64,000 nt of DNA from Datura wrightii (Eukaryota; Streptophyta; Magnoliopsida; Solanales; Solanaceae). The notes beneath the pieces were generated by a model that made no database searches, was not told the DNA's origin, and saw only the letters and a list, made by a program, of their open reading frames with translations. Shown piece after piece: positions 45,934-55,955 of this stretch (position 1 is its first letter; the number at the start of each line of letters is the position of its first letter). Location: the NCBI GenBank assembly GCA_035772735.1, contig JASDFA010000027.1, positions 32,098,001-32,162,000 on the forward strand, in the 5' to 3' direction. Made by a program: the position numbers and the translations under genes.

Positions 45934-47154
45934 ATGGCAAGCAGGCAAGACAAGGGAAAAGGCGCATCAACATCTGGCGCCGGAAGAAAAAGAATCAGAC
46001 TGGGCACAGCGATCCCAGCAGCACCAGCGGTTCCAGGCGGCCAACGTCGTCAATGCAGAACCAGGTGGGTGATAGAGGAGGGGAAGAAATGGTACGCAAA
46101 GCACAAGGAGAGCAAGTACTTCCCCGAGGAACACATAGCAAGGGAACCGTTGGCACAGGAGTTCCCCAGGATTGTCCATAGGATCGAGGCAGCTGGGCTG
46201 AACTTCATCTTTGAAGAGCCCAAGGAATGCAACTTGCACTTGATTCGGGAATTCTACGCCAACTGGAACCCGACTCTCAGAAGTCACACCATCAAAATAA
46301 GGGGGCAAATAGTCACTTTTGAGCCCCACCACCTCAATGCTATCCTAGGGGCGCGGGACACAGACGCCCATGTGCTTCGAAAGCTGAATATCACTCCACC
46401 ATATACGGACATCAGACGCACTTTGTGTGGAACCCGATCAACAGCTCGGTGGAGCAAACATAATGAGAGGGGCTACCATAAGACCTTGCCTTACTCACAG
46501 ATGAACAGGGAGGCCAGGATATGGTTGAAGATTGTTTGTTCCTGCCTAATCCCGGGGGTGCATATGACGGATGTAACCCGGGATTGTGTATGCTTGGTGT
46601 ACGCCCTGATGAAAGGGCTGGAGATCAATGTGGGGGCGGTGATTATCTCCGCCATGAAGAGAGCCCATTTGCATCAAGGGCACAGATACGGATTTGGTGG
46701 ACTACTCACCACGTTCCTAAGGGGCCTGGATATTGAGGAAGAGGCCCTTGACTACATCCCGCAGATGGAGCGGCGGGCCTTAGATGTCACTAAAACTAAG
46801 GCACCCGACACCACCCACGGGCCAGTTCTTACACTATCCGAGCGACATGCTCGGGATGATCAGTACATGGCTTGCATGTACGGGATGCAGATGCTCCAGC
46901 TGCGAATAGGCGGGAGGCCGGCAACAGAAGAGGAGTTGTGGCAGCTCGAGCTAGACTACCCTTTTTGCAAAAATGCCAGGGCTCTATGCCAAGTGGGGCC
47001 AGCTTTTGTAGAGCCCACGGATGATGATGTCCCCACAGATGAGGAGACACGTCGAGAGGACTCCAATGTTGAGTCCGATGATGACGATGGGGGCGAATCA
47101 GACATGGGAGATGAGGCAGCAGCACCTGATGAAGAAGTGGAGTATTTTGATTGA
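45934..47154 (+). CDS. A7 third ORF: putative plant transposon protein, 406 aa, intact
   Basis: The ORF is intact from ATG (45934, five bases past a splice acceptor) to TGA (47152-47154). The N-terminus is basic and low-complexity (MASRQDKGKGASTSGAGRKR). The core (about residues 45-330) reads RWVIEEGKKWYAKHKESKYF, FEEPKECNLHLIREFYANWN, IKIRGQIVTFEPHHLNAILG, RTLCGTRSTARWSKHNERGY, EARIWLKIVCSCLIPGVHMT, DCVCLVYALMKGLEINVGAV and HRYGFGGLLTTFLRGLDIEE. The C-terminal 45 residues are highly acidic (VESDDDDGGESDMGD). I recognise the family known as putative plant transposon protein (Pfam Transposase_32 type). No DDE catalytic core is visible and its biochemical role is unknown; transposase is a label only. 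It occupies the env-like position of Athila elements. It could be a chromatin, nuclear-entry or packaging factor, but that is speculation. Confidence 0.85.
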   Translation: MASRQDKGKGASTSGAGRKRIRLGTAIPAAPAVPGGQRRQCRTRWVIEEGKKWYAKHKESKYFPEEHIAREPLAQEFPRIVHRIEAAGLNFIFEEPKECNLHLIREFYANWNPTLRSHTIKIRGQIVTFEPHHLNAILGARDTDAHVLRKLNITPPYTDIRRTLCGTRSTARWSKHNERGYHKTLPYSQMNREARIWLKIVCSCLIPGVHMTDVTRDCVCLVYALMKGLEINVGAVIISAMKRAHLHQGHRYGFGGLLTTFLRGLDIEEEALDYIPQMERRALDVTKTKAPDTTHGPVLTLSERHARDDQYMACMYGMQMLQLRIGGRPATEEELWQLELDYPFCKNARALCQVGPAFVEPTDDDVPTDEETRREDSNVESDDDDGGESDMGDEAAAPDEEVEYFD

Positions 47155-48941
47155 TCAGGGAGTTCCGCCACCCAATTTTTGTGCTATGTTAATTTTTTTG
47201 AACACTGGGGACAGTGTTCGATAGAAGTGTGGGGTGGGAGTAGTTAGGTGCTGGTTGTGTTGTTGTTTATGTTTCTGTTCTGTTGTTGTGCCTGTGGAAA
47301 AATTTTTATGACCCTGTGATTGTGATGTTTCTGTTCTGTATTGTAATTAAATGTGAAGCTGTTGTGTGCTGCTGAATGTTGCTAGCTGATTTTGTACATA
47401 TTTTTGTTTTATCGAAATGATCGATATTTTTAAAAAAAAATTTCAATTCTTGGGTTTCTCGGCGTTTGTTTTTGGTTCTTTTACCGAGATTGGTCCCATT
47501 GAACCGAAGTCGTAGTGAGTGACCGTTCCCTATGATGGATGGATGACGACCGTCTTAAGGGAAATGTAGTTGTTAGGAGTAGATTTTTTCATTTATTTTT
47601 CAGTGTTTTCTTTTGTGGGTTGCATCCCAAAACCTGTAGTTACTTTATGGTTGCAAAATTCTGGTTGCGTGTTGTACATGATATTTGAAATGCAAAGGTG
47701 ATTCGTATGAAAGCATGCAACTCTGTAAATATGTTGAGATACCTAGGCCATAGAGTCGATTTAGTGTGATTGAGGCTTAATTTTGAATTCTTGTAATTAG
47801 CTGATTGAAGAGTTTGTGAATATGTCTTGAATTGAGCATGTGCAATAAGTGGGGTGAGGTTTTGTTTATTCCATGCTATTATGAAATGTCTAGAACTTGC
47901 CTGGTGTGTGTACGAAACAAAATGAAGGACGTGTATTGTAGGAAAGGATGTAGGCATTTCTTTGTTTTCAACCGAAAGTTTCTCTTTTTCATTATTGTAC
48001 CCACCTTGATTGTACACCCTAGTTAGCCCGTGGAGCCTTTAGCCTATTATTTTTTTCTTTTGTCAAAAATGTGTAAACCGAGCTTAACCCTTTCTTTTCA
48101 TTAGCCGTAAATTTGATCCAAAACTCTTAAGCGCTTAAGAAGAGGAAATAATTTTCCCAAAGTGTCAAAGAGTGAGAATGGTGAAAAGAAAAGAAAAGCA
48201 GAGTGATGAAAGGAAAGAAAAGGTTGAAGGTGCACTCGTTATAAATAAAATATAATGAAGATGTATGAATAATCTTCGTGATTGAGTCAAGTGTGCTTAA
48301 TGAGATGGGTCAAAATAAAGACAGACTTCAAGAATGGGAGGATGAAGGAAGAAACAATGCCCATGAGCTTGATGGAATGTATTGAAAAAGCACTTAAGGA
48401 TGCTAGTGGCTATTATTGGCTAGCCTAGTATTTACTAGTTCCGTAGCTTACATTACAATCCGTTGAAGTCCTACGTGATCTTACATCACACTTCCTTATA
48501 TTAGTGGAGTAATACACTAAAGGCAAGCCTATGGTTCGTGGCATGATGCATGTCAATTCTTTTGGTAGAGAGAGTGAAATTGTTTTGATATGCCCCTGCA
48601 CGTAATCGTTTGAGTTCATGTGACTAAAAAGGGGAAAATTCTCTTGTGTTGTGAGGGCACACCCTTGATGAGAGATTAAATTTCGTGTCGGATATCTTGA
48701 TCACCTGATTTGCAGGAGTTTGCCAATATCGAGAGTTGATTCTTAAGTCTAGGAGGTCTTGATGTGTTGAAGGTCATTGCATTGATAGGACCATGCATGT
48801 TTTCATGATGATTTGCTGTATTAAATAATCGGTATGACCGTAGCCTGAATTGTCGGACCAAAGTAGCCAGGATGGGGTGTAAAGTGCATGAGGTGTAAGA
48901 TTGTTGTTCGGGGATGAACAAGGATTTAAGTGTGGGGTAGG
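47155..48941 (+). other. A7 3' non-coding cassette
   Basis: No gene is supported. In order: a perfect hairpin AACACTG-GGGA-CAGTGTT (47201-47218); AGAAGTGTGGGGTGGGAG (47223-47240), close to the true polypurine tract; GATGGATGGATGACGACCGT (47536-47555); a purine-rich tract AAAAGAAAAGAAAAGCAGAG, running on to about 48230 (from 48182); the block TAGTGGAGTAATACACTAAA then GGCAAGCCTATGG (48502-48534), 420 bp from the LTR; and the polypurine tract TTTAAGTGTGGGGTAGG (48925-48941). Minus frames such as 48017-47640 are not credible genes. Confidence 0.75.
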
Positions 48942-50364
48942 TGATCTTGGGCAAATTTATATGCCCAAGTGATACTCAAAGGTGTCATTTTAGCCTTGTT
49001 TATCTATCAATGTTTATACATTCTCATGTGATTGATAATAAAAGGTGAATTTATACTAACCAACATGATTAGCGTTGTTTTGCAGGTGAAATATAATTTT
49101 GGGAAGCTAAAATGCGTGTTGGGAGAGATTGGGGTTGGACTCGGAGGTTAGCAAGGGAAAAAGCATTTGAAGGCACAAATTAAAGGGGCTCCGCGATGGA
49201 GCCGTGTCACGTTGCCATCGCGGATGCCTTCTGCCTGAATAGGGATTTTTTGCCAAAATCCAGTGAGGGTGCGCGTTGGGGCCGTGGCACGTTGGCCTAG
49301 CCCCGCGTTGCACGCCGTGCCACGTTGGGCCTTATTACTTGGACAATCAATTTCCAGTAAGGGTCCGCGTCAGTGGCGTGTCAAGGAGGTAGTGCTCCAC
49401 GATGCACTCCGTGACACGTTGCTTGTTATTCCGGGAAAAATTCCCACTAGTATAAATAGAACACTGAGGTTCATTTTTAATTATTTTGACTTGGTGGAGC
49501 AAGAACGTGGGTTACAGGCAGTTGAGGGGATGAAATTGTCAAGGTTTTTCTCTATCTCCTTCTTCTTTAATTCAATTGCTTGTATGTTTAACACTCATTT
49601 TTTTAACGATGTTTAATCCACAAATGAGTGGCTAATTCCTCTTCTTGCTGAGGTTAAGAACAATTGTATTGAAATGTAGTTATTGATCAATTGGGTTTTT
49701 CATCTTTTCTTCCATGGTTGTTCTATTGATTCTTGTTTTTACTGCATTAATGTGTGGCCAACGTTAATGTACATCTAAAAAGTCCGGTTTCACTCGAGAG
49801 AGTAAGAAATTGGAAAGTTGTGAATCAATAGGATATGATCTTTTCTTAGTTTGGGAAAATTGAGAATTGATTTACCTTCAGGATAGAAATATACCTGAAA
49901 GTCGTATTAGTCAATTAAGGAATCGGTTTTGTATGGCTAGAACATGAATTTCGTTTAATCAGAAAAATGTAGGTGGACTGTTCATGATTCTTAAGTTGGG
50001 TTAAATACGAGAGTTTTAATCCATTGGCAATAATTCTTGACTAGCAACCGGAGGAAAGATTAACCAAAAATTGTGTCGATAATTAGTTTCTATACATGTT
50101 CATTTAGCCTCAGCATGCTCACATTCATAGTTCAGACTCACATTAGATATTTGTGTTAGACTTAGCATACAATTAGAAATCAAAAATATCAAACTCTTCT
50201 TTGCACTGTTGTCTTCATTTTTAGAGTAAGTATAGTAACACTTAAGTAGTTTGTCCCTTATCCCAGTCCCTGTAGGATCGATACTTGGCTTACTTAAGCC
50301 ACTTTACTACTTGTTCGACCACGTGCACTTGCGTCTAGTAAATACCCCGAAGCAGACGCGAACA
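48942..50364 (+). repeat. A7 3' LTR (1423 bp)
   Basis: It starts TGATCTTGGGC after the polypurine tract and ends CAGACGCGAACA. It pairs with 40661-42083 at equal length. Substitutions are denser in the word array and U3 than in the rest. The array is at 49194-49430 and the TATA box at 49451-49458. A6 gag resumes directly after it. Confidence 0.95.
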
Positions 50365-51121
50365 CAATCCTGTTCAACAAAGTGTACAACTCATCATAAG
50401 TCTTTTCTAATGCTTGCTCACCCGATGCAGAGTCTAGTAAAATATTTGTGTGTGGGTCTAGACTTTCTACAAAGGTATGGGCTAGCACTTCATTGGACTG
50501 TTGATGATGGGGACAGTCTCTCAATAATGACTTGAATCTCTCCCAATCCAAATACAAGTTCTCCTCCAGCCTCTGCTTGAAGCTAAATATTTCACTCTTG
50601 AGTTTCGCAGTCTTGCATGAAGGGAAGAATCTGATAAGGAACTTCTTTGCCAAATCACCAAAAAGTTATAAAATTTTGTGGCTCAAATTTCAACCACCTC
50701 TTTGCCTCTCCCAACAATGAGAATGGGAAGAGGGTAAGTCGGACATAATCTGTGGACACTCTAGTGGGGACGAACGTGTCACTGATCTCAAGAAAGTTCT
50801 ATAAGTGCTGTTGTGGGTCCTCATGAGTCATCCCAGTGAAATGGCCACTAGAATGTAACAGCTGCACCATATTCTGTTTCAATTCAAAGTTTCCTCCAGG
50901 TTTCGGTTTGCGTATACTAGAGCTCACATTTGACGCTAGTGGAATAGCCACCTCACGAACTGGTCGGGCTGCCATGATATCAGGTAACAACTTTTCTTAT
51001 CCTGTCGGTGTGTGTTGTTGTAACCTCTCCTGATGTCTCTTTAGCTTTCGCTCTAGAGCTTCCCTCCTACGTAAATGAATTTGATGTTCAAGTTCAAGCA
51101 ACGGTTCCACTAGCTCTCCAT
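50365..51121 (-). pseudogene. A6 gag, N-terminal part (split by A7)
   Basis: A minus-strand ATG at 51121 fits the A7 gag start, though a one-base shift follows. The reading gives LLELEHQIHLRRREALERKL, MAARPVREVAIPLASNVSSS, NFELKQNMVQLLHSSGHFTG, then (with stops) TLFPFSLLGEAKRWLKFEP. The next open part, 50653-50294, reads KKFLIRFFPSCKTAKLKSEI, DWERFKSLLRDCPHHQQSNE and LLDSASGEQALEKTYDELYT, running into the A7 end. The gag continues at 40660 downward on the far side of A7. Confidence 0.88.
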
Positions 51122-51266
51122 TCCTTGCCAGCTTTGCAAGGACAACCTGTCACCTACAATATATCATACTAAGACCAAGTTTCTCAACACTTAAGGAAAT
51201 TAAAAATCACACAAAAATATAAAAATTTACTAACTTCGCCATTCCCCGGCAACGACGCCAAAAACT
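51122..51266 (-). promoter_or_regulatory. A6 leader and primer binding site
   Basis: The minus strand reads AGTTTTTGGCGTCGTTGCCG (GGGAAT follows), an Athila-type primer site at 51260-51243 with one change from A7. About 120 bp of leader follow to the gag start. The plus strand here shows CCCCGGCAACGACGCC. Confidence 0.85.
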
Positions 51267-52846
51267 TGTTGCGCTCCAGCACACTCGCAAGGGTACGCGG
51301 TCGTACAAGTAATACAGTGGCCCTTTTTAAGAGTCGATTCAAACCCACAAGGACTAGACCAATTCAGCAAATTATGATGTTAAAGTGTGAGATTAACCTT
51401 CACAAGTGTTGATTATAGAGTTTTCGGAAAATTATAAAATCTAGGGGTGGTCACAGAAATAATCTGAAACAATATTAGAAGCAACTAGAGCTAAGGCCGA
51501 ATAATCATGCAATGCTACACTTTGTAATGGTTCAAGTATGAAATTATCAATTTTTATCTCACATAGTTGAAAATGCGATGTTCATGGTATCTCGAGCCTC
51601 TAAACACGACAAACTAGCCTCACAACTACATCATTGAGCGGGGATGTGACATCCTAGTTCGTGGGCAATTCAACTACATGGACATGGTTTACGGGGTTTA
51701 TGCTCTTGATTATGGACTTTCGTACCTCTAATCATTTAACTCAACTTAGCTTCACAACTACTTCTATGAGTGTTGGAGTGACAATTCTAAGCCGGTGTCT
51801 TTCTATCATCCCATATCATCAACCAAGCAATGTAAATTAGGTATAATTTCTATCCTAACTACGAATCATATCTAAAGATAAGAACTTGCTCCCTACATTC
51901 TCTTGTTCTTGCCTAGGGTTGCTCTTTCAAGATTTTACCTAAGCTTAACGCATTTGTTTTCATGGTGATCAAGCATACAAACAACCATAATGTAGAATAC
52001 AAGACAAAACAACAATTAACAACTCAAACCAAAACGAATTCATGCAATTACAATCATATCATGTAGCCTCAACCCTAGAGGAAGGGTTTTAGCCACTACT
52101 CAAAAACATGGTTAAGGTAATGTACTTACAAGAATGGATAAAGGATAAGGTAAATTTGGTGAATCCTAGGTGAGTTCTTCACTTCTCCCTTTGCTTCTTT
52201 ACGGTTTTTAGAAAATATTTCGTCACAATTTGATTTTAGAAGCTAAGGGTTCAATTTATAGTAAATAGGGAATGTACAAAATTTTGCTCTTCATGGAATG
52301 GCTCCTTGGCACGGAGGTGGACGCGCCAATTTACCTCCGTGACACGGAGATATCGCGAATGCACATTGGAAATCACTTGAAATTGACAATCGGCTGAAGC
52401 TTGCCACGATGGCCGGCGTGGCACGCTGCCTGTGCAACGCGATGGCCTGCGTGACACGGCCACTTTCGCGCAGATGTGCCTGGCGTGGCATGGTGCTGGC
52501 GCGTAGGTGGCCTTCTTGCTGCCTTCTTCTCGCGCTTGGCATTGGCGTGGCACGGCACTGGGGGCAACACACGCACAACGTGGCATGCTGCTTGCCGCGG
52601 CCAGCCTTGCCATGGCATGATTCCTTGCCGACTTTTTCAATTTGCTTCGTATTCCATTCCTCCACTTCACCCATAATAAATTAATCCCTCAAATGCATTT
52701 TTAGCCTACAAAAAGGACTAATCATGTTGGTTAGTATATATCCAAATTTACATAAAATCACATGAGAATGTAAATGCATAAATAGACACACATGACTAAA
52801 TTAAGTTATAAAATAGCACTTGGGCACGCGATTATTCCAAAGATCA
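51267..52846 (-). repeat. A6 5' LTR (minus strand)
   Basis: It pairs with 35847-37417. The plus strand runs from TGTTGCGCTCCAGCACACTC to TCCAAAGATCA. The word array is at 52300-52620 and the TATA box (minus strand) at 52254-52260. Compared with the left copy it has an extra GC-rich stretch near 52557-52600 (GGGGGCAACACACGCACAAC), so the array length differs between the two LTRs. The overlapping frames at 52251-52684 fall in the array. Confidence 0.9.
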
Positions 52847-54345
52847 GTGGTATGAGTCGTAGTACTCACCATAGTAATTAACTTCCCTGAAAGTGCCAAA
52901 GTACTGAAATCCGACCTATGAGTTATGATAGGGGTCGGGATATGTTAGTACGAATCATACCATCTTCTCATAGGTCCCCATGTAAGTTTCCTCTGTCTCG
53001 TGGTACAAGTTCGTGGGACGAGTCGTGATGGGCTCTTTGTATGAGAAAACCCAGATGACCCGACTTGGCCTTAAATTTTTAAAAATTTGCCCAAAACCTA
53101 TTTAATTCAGATTTGGACCTAAATTTCCCTCTCACTCACACACAACCCACGGTCCTCTCCCCTCAATCCTAAATCATCTGTTTCTCACCCAACATCCTAT
53201 TTGAGCTTGAATCCATGCAATTAATGTTGCACCAGCTAGTCGAACTACTATCCCTAAACCAAAGAAAGCAAGAATTTTTCAAAGAACTTGATCGTAGCAA
53301 GTAAGTGGTAAACTCTCCATCTTAATTACTTGCTATCATTATTAGCCGAAGTTGTACTATGATTTATCCACTCATGAACATGTGGAAGAGGAATGTGATC
53401 AAAGGATAAACACAAATGCTTATGGATGGGTTTAGGATTTAAAAAATCTCAAGGACATAAATTAATTTTTGAGAGGTGAGTTAAAGGGTAGAATGCATGA
53501 TGAGGATTGAGTGGATAGTTAAAAATAGTGTATTGTGAGTCAATGGGGTGGGGAATTCTGAATACCCATCCCAAAAACAAGTTCGCTTGTGCACCTGGTA
53601 AAGCACATGGAGAGGACAGGCTTCACGAGTCATCCTACGACTCATGGTATTGAACTACGACTCATAGGGTGATCCGTCGTGACTGTCCTAGTCATTAAAA
53701 ATTCAAACCTTATTGTACGGGACTCAGTACAATTTGTGGTATCCCACTATGAGTCATACCAAGTGATCGTATCAAGAAATAGTAAGGTTTAAATTCAAAT
53801 AGCAAAATAACGACCCTTGATATGACTTATAGAAACATATTATGAGCAGTGATAACGAGTCGTACTAGGGAATAGAAAGCCCAATTTTTCATATGTTCAT
53901 TGTATGATCATTAATGCAAACAGTACCATCAAGGTGTGAGTCATATAATGAGTCATGACTGGGTCAATAATGCAGTACGAGGCACAGTACGGATCGTACC
54001 ACCTAGATACGACTCATAATGATGATTCATAGGTTGATACATAAAATTTTTTTCTTGCTTTACTTTTCTAATATCATGTGTACTACCCTTTCTTTCCAAA
54101 AGTACCATGAAAATAAAGAAGAGAGAAAACCAAGAAGGCCTAGGATAAGGAGGCCAGAGCTGAAATTGCTTCTTGGAGGGCCTTGAGGAATGAGGCCTCC
54201 GCATCTGAGCAGGAGAAAGACACCCCTAGTGGTTTGGTGGAGGAATTTCAGGTAGACATTCATGACACTGATGAGCCATGAATCGCTAAGGCATAGGCCA
54301 ACGCTCAGGCCGTAGCTGCTTCAGTCGCCACTAGCCGAAGCTCCC
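52847..54345 (+). other. A5 right part: word arrays, leader, splice donor, coding remnant
   Basis: This continues A5 after the A6 insertion. ACGACTCGTA/ACGAGTCGT words lie at 52850-53045 and again at 53625-54015, the same word as in the A2/A4 LTR family, so A5 may belong to that family. 53100-53220 is pyrimidine-rich (TTCCCTCTCACTCACACACA, GGTCCTCTCCCCTCAATCC), followed by a splice donor AGCAA|GTAAGTGG at 53300/53301, mirroring A7. At about 54125-54300 a short acidic coding remnant reads ARAEIASWRALRNEASASEQ, EKDTPSGLVEEFQVDIHDTD, in the place of the third ORF. It is too short to identify. A8 interrupts it at 54345. Confidence 0.55.
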
Positions 54346-55878
54346 TGATAAGTTGGAAAATTCACTAACTCATTAGGCTCTTAAGCCTGAGTTTTGCTTA
54401 GTTTTTGAGTCTTTTATGAGGATTTTATTCCCTTTTTGCTTTTGTTGTGTGCAGATGCTTAATGTGAGAAAAAGAGCAAGAAATGGAGTAAAAATAAGGA
54501 AGTGGGTTGAAATTTTGCATTCTACTGAAGAAGACTGGTGACACGCTGGTCAAGCTTTGATTCCCACTGCTTTTGGGAAACAAGCCACTGGAGAAATGCG
54601 GGTTGCCAATGGCGAATCACCGGTTTAGCCACGGAATGGCACCTGACTTGCTGGATTGAAGGGAAAAAGATCGACGGTGCACAAATGGAGATTGGAGAAA
54701 TGCCACTAGAACCGCCGCTGGGACCTCCGCTGGAACCTCCGCTGACTACTGGAAAGAAGTGAAATAGCAGAGAATGTAGCCGGCGGTATATGAATTGCAA
54801 CCAGTGAACCTTCGGTCGTCCCGCCGATTTCAGAATGCTGCTCAGGGGCAAAATTGTCCAGCATGAAGAAAGAGAGAGAAGATGCTCTATTTTATTGGAT
54901 ATAAATTCTAGAGAAAGTACTGTGTACTATGAATATCATAGCGGATCATATCATATCATCTTTTTCTTTCTTAGCTTTAGAACATTCCTTTGGCAGAGAA
55001 AAGGAGAATTTGATTGGTAGAATTTGCAAAATACTATTCTCTTCTTCTTTTTCTTCCTCTTAATAGTATGGTACAACCATTGTTAGAGACATTTTGTGAA
55101 CTTGATTTTAATACTCTTGTTATTGAATTCAATGAGTTTATTGTTGAATGTGCTTTTGAATTTCTTAATCATGAGTAGCGAAATCATTAACTAGAGATGT
55201 GTGATGATGAATACTTAATTACAATAGGTATTGCTAGGGTCATCTCTATATTGTTTAAATAAGTGTAAATCTGTTACATCCTCTTCAATCTATAATGGAA
55301 GATCGATTGATTATGATATGGGTACAATCTATAATGGAAGAGATTGTGAAATTGGGCAAGAAATAGCCAAAAATTAATTCTCACTCCTAATTAGCAGCTA
55401 ATAGCTAGAAATTAGTGCAGCTACTAATTCAAATCTGATCGGGTTGGGCTAATAGTGGCTAGAGGTTTGATAAAACTCCAGTAAGATGTAGTTATAAAGC
55501 TGAAAAGTTGTAATTACCCATTTCCCCGAGATTATTTACACTAATTGAACTTATGAGATGACCTAGCATGTCCCTATCTAGTTAGTAAATCATCTACACC
55601 ACACTGCCAGTCTTTCACATTGTTGTCAGCAACCTTGGTGATTTTGCTATTATAGACAACCAAATTAGCAATTATAATCTACTACAAAATCCAATTTCCC
55701 CCAACTTATTTGTTTTCATGTTTTTTCTAAGTGGTGCAAGTTAATTTCAATTTATCAATCGACACTTGTAATTATCACTCACTAATCCTTCTGGGGTTCG
55801 ATCCCAGCACCTGTCGAGTTACTTGATAATTTGGCCATGTATACCCTTCCTATGTGGAGTATATTTTGGACATTATCA
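54346..55878 (+). repeat. A8 5' LTR (1533 bp)
   Basis: It starts TGATAAGTTGGAAAATTC and ends TTTTGGACATTATCA before a primer site, with TTCTGGGGTTCGATCCCAGC near its end. A GC-rich array at 54535-54835 includes three near-tandem units of CCTCCGCTGGAA (54715-54746). A TATA-like GATATAAATT lies at 54898-54907. The small frames at 54538-54851 are in the array. Confidence 0.85.
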
Positions 55879-55882
55879 AAAA

Positions 55883-55901
55883 TTGCGCCATTGTCGGGGA
55901 C
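55883..55901 (+). promoter_or_regulatory. A8 primer binding site
   Basis: TTGCGCCATTGTCGGGGAC lies four bases after the LTR end, with three changes from the A7 site. Confidence 0.85.
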
Positions 55902-55955
55902 TAGAACTTCATATTCATGTGTTGATTGTTAACTTGAATTAGTTCCACACCACAG

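Larger units (their letters stand above)
40661..50364 (+). mobile_element. A7: young non-autonomous Athila element with gag, protease and a third ORF
   Basis: It is a complete 9704-bp element. Both LTRs are exactly 1423 bp by my coordinates and differ at about 45 positions by eye count (about 97% identity). The flanks are CAATA (40656-40660) and CAATC (50365-50369), four of five bases matching. It is inserted in reverse orientation within the A6 gag. The order is LTR, primer site, gag, protease, post-pol motif, word array, leader with intron, third ORF, 3' non-coding cassette, polypurine tract, LTR. No RT, RNase H or integrase is present, so it must depend on another element. Confidence 0.92.
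35847..52846 (-). mobile_element. A6: gag-protease Athila element (minus strand), with A7 nested inside
   Basis: It is bounded by a perfect five-base target duplication GTGGT (35842-35846 and 52847-52851). Without A7 it is about 7.3 kb. It has LTRs of 1571 and 1580 bp, a TGGCGTCGTTGCCGGGGA primer site, gag (split by A7) and protease. It has no RT, RNase H or integrase. The post-pol motif follows the protease directly. Confidence 0.92.

Noticed and set aside
45934..47154. Calling the A7 third ORF an active transposase
   Set aside because: The family name includes transposon or transposase, but I see no DDE triad or zinc-binding domain typical of a transposase, and it sits within an LTR element.
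42233..47154. Calling the A7 third ORF an envelope gene
   Set aside because: It is in the env-like position, but no signal peptide or hydrophobic membrane segment is visible.
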